Below, piece by piece: positions 44,915 to 51,725 of a DNA stretch of 53,636 nucleotides. This DNA is from a virus, in the IMG/VR virus record IMGVR_UViG_3300009181_000097, positions 1-53,636 of that record; one strand, given 5' to 3'. The first letter of the stretch is position 1. Every line of letters begins with the position of its first letter. The position numbers and the translations under genes were made by a program. The notes under the pieces were generated by a model, which worked only from the letters and a program-made list of their open reading frames with translations, was not told the DNA's origin and made no database searches.

Positions 44915-46240
44915 ATGAATACCATCGAGATCCTGGAAGCGCTTGAATCCGACAACAGCCGACTCTTCAAGGAGGCTCTCCTCCGGGAACACAAGGACAA
45001 TGAGACCCTGCGGCGGGTCCTCGTCATGGCGGCCGATCCCTGGAAGAACTGGGGCGTGATCAAGTACGACAAGGTCGATTTCTTCGGATCGCACGGTCAC
45101 GGGGACGTGATGCTCAACGCTTTCATGGACCTCCTGGACCTCCTCAACGACAGGAAGATGACGGGTTCCAAAGCACGTGGAGCTGTCGAGGGCTCCATCT
45201 CTGCTTTCGATGATCTGGGCAAGAAATGGGCCGAGCGTCTCCTGTGGCGCAACCTCCGGTGCGGCGTCTCGGCGACAACGATCAACAAGATCTGGCCCGG
45301 CTCGGTGGTCCCCTTCGCGGTGGCGCTCGCGGACACGCTGACCACGAAGGGCGTCAACGGCGACTTCACGATCACCGATCCGATCAAGTATCCCGTCCGG
45401 GTCGAGGCGAAGCTCGACGGGCTCCGATGCATCGCCGTGAAGCATAACGGTGAGGTGACCATGTTCACCCGGAGCGGCACGCCCCTTGAGACCCTGCCCA
45501 GGATCAAGGCGGCGATCGAGGCGCTTCCGGCTGACAACATCGTCCTCGACGGTGAGGCGATGGCTGCCTCCTGGGAGGACTCTGCGTCAGTCATGATGTC
45601 GTCAAAGACGAAGAAAGATGACGGAGACATGCGCTACCACGTCTTCGACTGCGTTCCATTCGCAGAGTGGCAAGCGCAGGCTTCAAAGCTCACCTATGAA
45701 GAGCGTCTCCAGAATTTGGTGGCGGCGATCGGTGCAGGTCCTGCTGTTGCAGCAGGTCCGTTCCGCTACGTCAAGTCGAAGACCTGCGCTAATGAGACTG
45801 AGCTTCGTGAGTTCTACAGTGGGTGTCTCGATGAGGGATACGAGGGGGTGATGCTGAAGGATACTGCAGCTCCCTACCGGTGGAAGCGTTCCGACGCGAT
45901 CCTGAAGCTCAAGCCTGTCGCGACAGAAGAGGCAGTCATCGTCGGTTGGTACGAGGCAAAGGAGTCCACGAAGCGGGCTGGGCAGTTTGGTGGGTTTGTG
46001 ATCCTGACCCCCAACGGTGTCACAACCCGGGTCGGCGGGGGCTACTGCGATGATCTGAAGGACAGGATCTTCAGCAACGGCCCTGACACCTACATCGGTC
46101 GGATCGCTGAGTGCGAGCACCAGCCCCCGTTCACCCCCGACGGCAAGATGCGTTTCCCGGTCTTCTGCCGGTTCAGGGACGCTGCCGATGTCGATCCCAA
46201 GGTGCTCGCAGCCTACGAGCGGATGAATGGACAGGGCTGA
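44915..46240 (+). CDS. ATP-dependent DNA ligase, T4 gp30-like
   Basis: 441 residues. N-terminal helical DNA-binding part; adenylation Lys166 in EAKLDGLR; motif III HVFDC, IIIa, motif IV EGVMLKD, motif V LKLKPV; C-terminal OB fold with TRVGGGYCDDLKD. Seals nicks using ATP, joining Okazaki fragments after primer removal by the 6901 exonuclease. Its stop overlaps a PGD gene by 14 nt. Confidence 0.94.
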   Translation: MNTIEILEALESDNSRLFKEALLREHKDNETLRRVLVMAADPWKNWGVIKYDKVDFFGSHGHGDVMLNAFMDLLDLLNDRKMTGSKARGAVEGSISAFDDLGKKWAERLLWRNLRCGVSATTINKIWPGSVVPFAVALADTLTTKGVNGDFTITDPIKYPVRVEAKLDGLRCIAVKHNGEVTMFTRSGTPLETLPRIKAAIEALPADNIVLDGEAMAASWEDSASVMMSSKTKKDDGDMRYHVFDCVPFAEWQAQASKLTYEERLQNLVAAIGAGPAVAAGPFRYVKSKTCANETELREFYSGCLDEGYEGVMLKDTAAPYRWKRSDAILKLKPVATEEAVIVGWYEAKESTKRAGQFGGFVILTPNGVTTRVGGGYCDDLKDRIFSNGPDTYIGRIAECEHQPPFTPDGKMRFPVFCRFRDAADVDPKVLAAYERMNGQG

Positions 46241-46511
46241 GCCCCTCTTCTGGGTCGATGAGCCGAAGTACGGCTGCTCCCAGCCCGTCCGTGTGGGTGA
46301 TCTCCTACGCGTGAAGGATTCCGGTTACGGGTGGAAGGAGGAGGGCAAGATCGTGCTGGTTCTGGGGGCGATCGACCCAACCTACACGAGGTTCGTTCCA
46401 GAGTACCCCGATGATCTCTTTCCTCCCGATGATCCCGAGGAGTGCCTTGTCATCATCGATGGTCATCGCACCACGATACGAATCGAGTACCTCGAAGCGA
46501 TCGTCGATTAA
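46227..46511 (+). CDS. PGD-family protein coupled to DNA ligase
   Basis: 94 residues. N-terminal MDRAEPLFWVDEP, then VRVGDLLRVKDSGYGWKEEGKIVLVLGAID, ECLVIIDGHRTTIRIEYLEAIVD. Starts in a 14-nt overlap inside the ligase 3' end. Confidence 0.75.
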   Translation: MDRAEPLFWVDEPKYGCSQPVRVGDLLRVKDSGYGWKEEGKIVLVLGAIDPTYTRFVPEYPDDLFPPDDPEECLVIIDGHRTTIRIEYLEAIVD

Positions 46512-46548
46512 TGATGCGGTGATAGGCCCTCGAAGCGCCGCGAAGCCG

Positions 46549-46555
46549 ATATTTA
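46549..46555 (+). promoter_or_regulatory. Late-type promoter element ATATTTA
   Basis: ATATTTAGC, 19 nt before ATG 46575. Heads the tail-fibre, adhesin and prepilin operon, the only promoter seen in 46549-49917. Confidence 0.65.
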
Positions 46556-46574
46556 GCCCGTAGGACGGCTGAAC

Positions 46575-48173
46575 ATGGCACTCATCGGTACAATATCAGG
46601 AAGCAACGGCACCTCGACGACGGCGGTCACGGGATCGTTGATCATATCCGACTCACCGCCTGGTAGCTTTCCCACGCTCCCATCCGGTGTGAGGTTCTTC
46701 GTCAACGGCGTGATCAGTGGCTCCAGTGACCTTCGAGTCACCGGAAATATCACGGGTTCGAATGCACTGCTAAGCGGGGACCTTGCGGTCAATGGTGGTG
46801 ACATCACGTCAACCGCCGCGGCTCTCAACATATCAGCGGGCTCGAGCGGACTTGCATTCCAGAGCAGTGGAACATCATTCGCGACATTCGTCTCTGATGC
46901 CAGCGGACCGCTCCAGCAAGCCACGCTGCAAGCATCGTCGGGTAAGAGCCTTGTTCTCGCTGCCGCGGCGGGGGCGGGTACGCAGGTTACCGTGAGCGGA
47001 TCTTGCATCGACATAAGGTCATCAAACTCGGGAACACCCAGCGGAGTTGATTTCAGTAACGACGTTGCAGGTAGTCCATCGAGCTACCTCAACGTCACGT
47101 CGGGATCTTATACCCCTCTAACAACTGTATCAACAAATGCAGCAAAGATCATTGCAGCATCATCAAGAGACCTTGTCCTGGGAGTTCCCGCTGGACAAAA
47201 GATCTTCATCAGCGGATCCAGCGTCACTCTGAACGGAGGAGCGACCGGTGTTTCTATACAGCGTGACGCAGCAGAAATCCTCCAGATTTCTTCTCCAGGA
47301 TCACCGCAGGTCTCGATTGTACCGGGTTCTGGTTTCACGACAGCGAATCTCTTTAACGTCACGACCACAACGCTCAATGTGGGAGGTAATGCAACATCGG
47401 TAAGCCTCGGAGCTTCAACAGGTCGCACAACTGTGAACAACGATCTCGCGATAGCCACAGGTAACATCATCGGTGCGCCAGGAGCTGGTGCCAACGTGAT
47501 GACTCTGGTCTCCAGCGGTAATATCATCGCAAAGCTCGACACCAACAACGATGGTGCAGATCACAAGTTCGCCATCCAGGACTACAGAAACATCGACCAG
47601 TTCTCAGTCGGCGAGAACGGAAATGCAGAGATCTCAGGAAGCCTCGTTGTCAGCGGTAGCTCGATACAGACTGTGACGACTACAACCTACAACCTTCTTA
47701 CAACAGCGCTCACTGGGACACTCAACGTTGGAAGCTTGGCAAGTTCTATTATAGTTGGTGGAGCAACGACAACGAGCAGCTTCACAGGATCAATACAGGT
47801 CGACGGAAGGTCTACACTCTCATCAGTCACCGAGAAGTTGGTCCCATCAGTCGGCGGAACGGGAACAGTTGCTTACGACCTTTCAGTTGCAAGCATATTC
47901 TATGCTAATGGTCCAACCGGTGCCATCACGGCGAACTTCACAAATGTCCCAACGACCAACAATAGAATTATCACACCCACAGTCATCCTCTCTCAGAGCG
48001 CGACACCTAGAATAGTCAGCGCGGTGCAGATTGACACGGTGGCTCAAACGATCAACTGGGCAAACGGAACCACACCAACAGGAACAGCTAACAAGCAGGA
48101 CGTCTTTGGGTTCAGCCTCATCAGGTCGGGCTCTGCGTGGAAAGTTCTCGGCCAGATGAGCACATACGGGTGA
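46575..48173 (+). CDS. Tail fibre or spike protein, repetitive
   Basis: 532 residues, strongly Ser/Thr/Gly/Asn/Val-rich with repeated short strands (ISGSSVTLNGG, LNVGGNATSVSLG, GSLVVSGSSI), typical of beta-helical phage fibres. No intramolecular chaperone domain is seen. Begins a late unit with two putative adhesins and a prepilin. Likely host-recognition apparatus. Confidence 0.8.
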   Translation: MALIGTISGSNGTSTTAVTGSLIISDSPPGSFPTLPSGVRFFVNGVISGSSDLRVTGNITGSNALLSGDLAVNGGDITSTAAALNISAGSSGLAFQSSGTSFATFVSDASGPLQQATLQASSGKSLVLAAAAGAGTQVTVSGSCIDIRSSNSGTPSGVDFSNDVAGSPSSYLNVTSGSYTPLTTVSTNAAKIIAASSRDLVLGVPAGQKIFISGSSVTLNGGATGVSIQRDAAEILQISSPGSPQVSIVPGSGFTTANLFNVTTTTLNVGGNATSVSLGASTGRTTVNNDLAIATGNIIGAPGAGANVMTLVSSGNIIAKLDTNNDGADHKFAIQDYRNIDQFSVGENGNAEISGSLVVSGSSIQTVTTTTYNLLTTALTGTLNVGSLASSIIVGGATTTSSFTGSIQVDGRSTLSSVTEKLVPSVGGTGTVAYDLSVASIFYANGPTGAITANFTNVPTTNNRIITPTVILSQSATPRIVSAVQIDTVAQTINWANGTTPTGTANKQDVFGFSLIRSGSAWKVLGQMSTYG

Positions 48174-48177
48174 TCTG

Positions 48178-48927
48178 ATGTATGGCAGGTTCTCAAATTT
48201 TGCAGGACCCATCTCAACCCGCCCGTTCTCGAGCGGAAGTGTCATCGTGTCAACGGGGCTCATCCTCAACTACGACATCGGTAATGCGTCCTCCTATCCG
48301 GGATCCGGCGCGACTGTCACGGATCTTCAAGCCAACAGCAACGCCACCCTCTTCAACACCCCGACATACGCGTCCGGCTACCTCACGTTCAACGGAACCA
48401 ACCAGTACCTCACGACCAACACGAGCCTCAACTCGAAGCTGTCTCCTGTGAACACGTCAACGGTGATCTCCATATTCACCTGGGTCTATCCCATGGACAA
48501 CGGAGTTATTCTCCAGGAGATGGGCCAGACGACCCCAAATTCTGGCTGGCATGATTCGCAGATCGAGATGGTCACCGGAACAATGAAGTTCTCTGTCTGG
48601 AGCAACCAGCCGGGATTTTCATCGACGATATCGACCCCGCTGAGTGCCTGGTACTACGCAGGTTTCACGTTTGATGGATCGGTCCTGCAAGGCTATGTCA
48701 ACGGTGCGCTTGCCGTTACATCCGCCACCATAACTCGTTCGACTCCCTACAACGATGGTGGCAACCTGCCTCTACACTACGCCATCGCCCACGCAGATGG
48801 AACAAACTTAGGCGACGGAACTTTCTCCAACATGAGACTTGGAGCCCTCCAGGTCTACAACACAGCTCTCTCGGCAGCGCAGGTCTCAACTAACTTCCAG
48901 GCTGATCGCAGCAGGTATGGAGTCTAA
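48178..48927 (+). CDS. Lectin-fold (LamG/ConA-like) adhesin
   Basis: 249 residues. N-terminal tag MYGRFSNFAGPIS shared with the next gene. Then a beta-jelly-roll: LILNYDIGNASSYPGSGATVTDLQ, YLTFNGTNQYLTT, ISIFTWVYPMDNGVILQEMG, WYYAGFTFDGSVLQGYVNGA, and LQVYNTALSAAQVSTNF, the classic LamG/concanavalin A-like pattern. Probably binds sugar on the host surface. Joined by TAATG to the PA14 gene. Confidence 0.85.
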   Translation: MYGRFSNFAGPISTRPFSSGSVIVSTGLILNYDIGNASSYPGSGATVTDLQANSNATLFNTPTYASGYLTFNGTNQYLTTNTSLNSKLSPVNTSTVISIFTWVYPMDNGVILQEMGQTTPNSGWHDSQIEMVTGTMKFSVWSNQPGFSSTISTPLSAWYYAGFTFDGSVLQGYVNGALAVTSATITRSTPYNDGGNLPLHYAIAHADGTNLGDGTFSNMRLGALQVYNTALSAAQVSTNFQADRSRYGV

Positions 48928-49466
48928 TGTACGGAAGAATTTCAAATTTTGCAGGACCGCTCTCCTCATTTCCAGCGCCAACAATCGTCTACTCCGCAGG
49001 TCTGTTTCGGACGACCTACTCGGGCTACTTCGCTGACGTTGTGTCTTTCTTTGCCACAGCCACCGCGACTGCCACGCTTGTCCAGACAACGGTCATCGAA
49101 GAGCCAAACACCGATGATGGCTCAAACTTCAGCATGCAGTGGCTCGGATATTTCCGGCCCACGACAACTGAGACCTACACGTTCTTCCTGAGTTCTGACG
49201 ATGCCTCTTACCTGTGGATAGGAAGCAACGCGCTCTCTGGTTTCACCACAGCTAATGCGACCATCAACAACGGTGGTGCCCACGGTCCAGTTGAGGTCTC
49301 AGGGACTGCCGCCCTCACAGCCGGCGTCTATTATCCTATTCGAATTCAGTATGGTGAACAGGGCGGCGGGGATGTCCTTACGTTCAACCACTCGACTGCG
49401 ACAATCACCAAGACCACAAACGTGACAGGAAAGGTCTTCTACAACCCAGCAACCAATGGATTCTAA
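48927..49466 (+). CDS. PA14-domain adhesin
   Basis: 179 residues. Tag MYGRISNFAGPLS, then FRTTYSGYFADVV, GYFRPTTTETYTFFLSSDDASYLWIG, and LTAGVYYPIRIQYGEQGGGDVLTFNHS, the PA14/GLEYA beta-sandwich with the DD ligand motif typical of carbohydrate binding. Shares its N-terminal tag with the lectin protein, probably a common attachment point on the fibre. Confidence 0.85.
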   Translation: MYGRISNFAGPLSSFPAPTIVYSAGLFRTTYSGYFADVVSFFATATATATLVQTTVIEEPNTDDGSNFSMQWLGYFRPTTTETYTFFLSSDDASYLWIGSNALSGFTTANATINNGGAHGPVEVSGTAALTAGVYYPIRIQYGEQGGGDVLTFNHSTATITKTTNVTGKVFYNPATNGF

Positions 49467-49667
49467 ATGATCAAAGAACTTCTAAAAGACGAAGCGGGCC
49501 AGTCCACCGTCGAGTACATGCTCCTCATCAGCGTCATCGTCATCGCCATCGTCGCGGCGGCGTACGTGTTCATCGAGCCCTTCAAGCAGGGTGTGCAGGA
49601 CCTCGGTAACGATGTGAAAAAGATCCTGAGCGATGGTAAGATTGGAAGAGTTGGTACAACAAGATAA
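49467..49667 (+). CDS. Flp/Tad-type IVb prepilin-like protein
   Basis: 66 residues. The motif G11 | Q12-S-T-V-E16-Y17 followed by a hydrophobic helix (MLLISVIVIAIVAAAYVF) matches the G/xxxxEY prepilin-peptidase site of Flp pilins of Tad pili, including Glu at +5 and Tyr at +6. A short charged tail follows. Starts directly after the PA14 adhesin stop. Expected to be inserted in the inner membrane and perhaps processed by a host TadV/FppA-like peptidase. Unusual in a phage; could assemble with or poison host pili, or act in the virion. Confidence 0.85.
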   Translation: MIKELLKDEAGQSTVEYMLLISVIVIAIVAAAYVFIEPFKQGVQDLGNDVKKILSDGKIGRVGTTR

Positions 49668-49684
49668 CCGATCAAGGAGACAAC

Positions 49685-49921
49685 ATGCTTTTACTTCTAC
49701 TGGTCAATCTGGCGTTTGCGAGCGATGAGTCTGAGGACCGTAAGGTCGTCTACAAGCAGAAGACCGAGATCGACTTCGAGGACCTTGAGATCGAGGGTAT
49801 CCTCCAGAAGCCGCAATCTGCGCTCGTTCTCGAGCGTAAGAAGGCGAGCTTCAATCCCCTCGTGAAGCTCCGGACCGACTGGAATGATGCCATCGAAGAG
49901 TCAACGGATGAGGTCAAGTGA
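49685..49921 (+). CDS. Exported protein, gliding/surface-protein-like
   Basis: 78 residues after AAGGAG. Signal peptide MLLLLLVNLAFA-S, then DRKVVYKQKTEIDFEDLEIEGILQKPQSALVLERKKASFNPLVKLRTDW. I recall this 'VVYKxKTxIDF...KP...LxRxKxxFxxLxxLRxD' layout from small surface or gliding-motility-associated proteins of myxobacteria and relatives; not verified. With the prepilin it may act on the host envelope. Confidence 0.65.
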   Translation: MLLLLLVNLAFASDESEDRKVVYKQKTEIDFEDLEIEGILQKPQSALVLERKKASFNPLVKLRTDWNDAIEESTDEVK

Positions 49922-50598
49922 GCTCCTCCCTTCTCCGAGAGACGATCAAGCGCTTGATAAGGGAGAGTCCATCCGAGATCTCAGCAATCTACTGCGATAT
50001 GGATGGTGTCCTTGTCGACTTCGAGTCGGGAGCCGTCGATCTCGTCGCCCAGATTCTCGACGGTTCCGCCGATCCGATCTGGACCGAGAGCTCGAAGTCG
50101 ATGGCGAAGAACATCGAGAGGGTGAGGGCTGACATGGGAGATGACTGGCGTCCTCAGAGCGGCCACGATCTCGATGCAAAGGGCGCCAGGCAGCTCATGA
50201 TGTCCGCGATCGCCTCGGCTCCTGGAAAGTTTTTTGGGAGCCTTGCTCCACTCGAGGACGGCGTCGGAGAGCTCTGGCCGTTCCTCAACAGCTTAGGTGT
50301 TCCCGTTCACATACTCTCGGCACCCGTGCGGGGTCGTGAAGGTTCGGGCCCGACAGCTGAGGAGGGGAAACGTCGCTGGGTGCAGGAGCATCTTGACCCT
50401 CAGCCAGAGTCGATCGTCATCGTCGACGCGAAGGACAAGCAAAACTGGGCTGTTCGTGACGGTGGTGTTAACCTTCTCGTTGACGATAAGGGATCCACGA
50501 TCGATTCCTGGAATGCCCGAGGGGGCATCGGCATCTTACACATCCCTCACGATAGCTCACGATCAATCAACGAGATCTCCCAAATACTCAGCCTGTGA
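49918..50598 (+). CDS. HAD-family phosphatase with N-terminal targeting-like helix
   Basis: 226 residues, GTG start. N-terminal SSLLRETIKRLIRESPSE is the recurring basic amphipathic helix. Then AIYCDMDGVLVDFESG with Asp27/Asp29 (HAD motif I), VHILSAP (motif II), KRRWVQEHL (motif III Lys) and VIVDAKDKQNW (motif IV). Similar to 5'(3')-deoxyribonucleotidases. The helix on an enzyme hints at packaging into the virion or another assembly. Confidence 0.85.
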   Translation: MSSSLLRETIKRLIRESPSEISAIYCDMDGVLVDFESGAVDLVAQILDGSADPIWTESSKSMAKNIERVRADMGDDWRPQSGHDLDAKGARQLMMSAIASAPGKFFGSLAPLEDGVGELWPFLNSLGVPVHILSAPVRGREGSGPTAEEGKRRWVQEHLDPQPESIVIVDAKDKQNWAVRDGGVNLLVDDKGSTIDSWNARGGIGILHIPHDSSRSINEISQILSL

Positions 50599-50602
50599 TA
50601 CC

Positions 50603-50821
50603 ATGAAGCTTGGTGATCTTGTCGTGGGTCGTTCCGTCGATCGGTTCGGATTTAAGATCGAACCTATACCGGATGCGATCGGTGTCGTGGTCGACCTCAA
50701 CCCCGCGGTAGAGACAGCCCATGTCCTATACAACGAGCAGATCTACATTTACTTTCAATCCACGTTACAGGTTCTTAATGAGACGGACGGAGAGAATCAG
50801 GATCGCCTTCTTCAAGGGTGA
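50603..50821 (+). CDS. PGD-family small protein
   Basis: 72 residues. MKLGDLVVGRSVDRFGFKIEPIPDAIGVVVDLNP, AHVLYNEQIYIYFQSTLQVLNE, then a DGENQ tail that overlaps the next gene by 44 nt. Confidence 0.75.
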   Translation: MKLGDLVVGRSVDRFGFKIEPIPDAIGVVVDLNPAVETAHVLYNEQIYIYFQSTLQVLNETDGENQDRLLQG

Positions 50822-51332
50822 TCAGCACGAGTGGCACCATCGATTCATCCGCTGGTGGACCCGGAGCCCGTACTCACACGCTGAAATTGTCCTCGATGAT
50901 GGTGAGACTTGGGTCTCGATCTCCCCCTTCCTGTACACGCGGGTTGCCGCCCGAGTCCGGACACAGGTGCCCGATGATGAGTGGGACTACCTCGATTTCA
51001 GGATTACACCTGAGGAGCTCAGGGCTCTGAAAGATTTCATCTCCGAGACGACCGGCGACGGCTACGACTGGATCGGGATGATCCTCTCGCAGGTTATACC
51101 ATTCACCGTGAAGGGCAAAGGAAAGTGGTATTGCAGCTCTTGGGTCTTTTCTGCATTGAATTACTCGGGCGTACTCAAGAGTCGCACATCAAAGATTAGG
51201 GAAATGCCAGACTTGAGTCCCGGGAAACTTTATGAGATTTTGTTTCGTGACTGTGGATTGCACATGCATTTAGATTCTCAACAGGTGTCCATCGGCCCCC
51301 CAGATGACACGAGCGATTCCCATCCGCTTTGA
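50778..51332 (+). CDS. Papain-like (NlpC/P60-type, YiiX-like) protein
   Basis: 184 residues, ATG 50778. SHAEIVLDDG with His34 and KWYCSSWVFSALN with Cys119 match a permuted NlpC/P60 (YiiX/YebB-type) cysteine-hydrolase core. This group includes amidases, lipid or cell-wall hydrolases. It could serve in lysis or envelope entry; substrate unknown. Catalytic residues by eye. Confidence 0.75.
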   Translation: MRRTERIRIAFFKGDQHEWHHRFIRWWTRSPYSHAEIVLDDGETWVSISPFLYTRVAARVRTQVPDDEWDYLDFRITPEELRALKDFISETTGDGYDWIGMILSQVIPFTVKGKGKWYCSSWVFSALNYSGVLKSRTSKIREMPDLSPGKLYEILFRDCGLHMHLDSQQVSIGPPDDTSDSHPL

Positions 51333-51395
51333 TGCTGGCAAACCAATCCACTTGATTTCGTGATGCTGGATCACATCCGGCGCCCCCTGGAACCT

Positions 51396-51425
51396 ATGCA
51401 AACCAGCCCCTGGGTGGTGTAGTAT
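51396..51425 (+). promoter_or_regulatory. ATGCAA-N18-TAGTAT promoter, leaderless
   Basis: ATGCAA 51396-51401, TAGTAT 51420-51425, spacing 18 rather than 17; ATG 51432 is 7 nt after the -10. No gene lies in 51333-51431. Confidence 0.65.
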
Positions 51426-51431
51426 ATTAAC

Positions 51432-51701
51432 ATGAACAACACACCTAAGCTGCCCAAGATCGGTTCCCTCGTCAAGCTCCGTCCGTATGCGAAGGGTATG
51501 GAATATGTGAAGGTCGAGTCCATCAACGAAAGCCGGGGCGTACGTGACTTCCCACCCGGCACAATCGCGATGGTCGTCGAGCACGCTGCTCATCCTGACG
51601 ATGACGATCGTATGGTCCCCCTCCTGCTGGTCGACGGATTCACGGGTTGGGTGTTTGATGATGAATGGACGTACGTTACTCGCCAGAATCGTGCAAGTTG
51701 A
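51432..51701 (+). CDS. PGD-family-like small protein
   Basis: 89 residues. KLPKIGSLVKLRPYAKGM, FPPGTIAMVVEHAAHP, MVPLLLVDGFTGWVFDDEWTYV. Ile-Gly-Ser replaces Pro-Gly-Asp. Leaderless; its last codons carry the GTGCAA of the topoisomerase promoter. Confidence 0.7.
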   Translation: MNNTPKLPKIGSLVKLRPYAKGMEYVKVESINESRGVRDFPPGTIAMVVEHAAHPDDDDRMVPLLLVDGFTGWVFDDEWTYVTRQNRAS

Positions 51702-51719
51702 AAAATAGCGTAATAGAAT
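51691..51719 (+). promoter_or_regulatory. GTGCAA-N17-TAGAAT promoter
   Basis: GTGCAA 51691-51696 in the end of the previous gene, 17-nt spacer, TAGAAT 51714-51719. ATG 51726 is 7 nt after; a CAGGAG-led ATG follows at 51759. Confidence 0.7.
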
Positions 51720-51725
51720 AGTATC

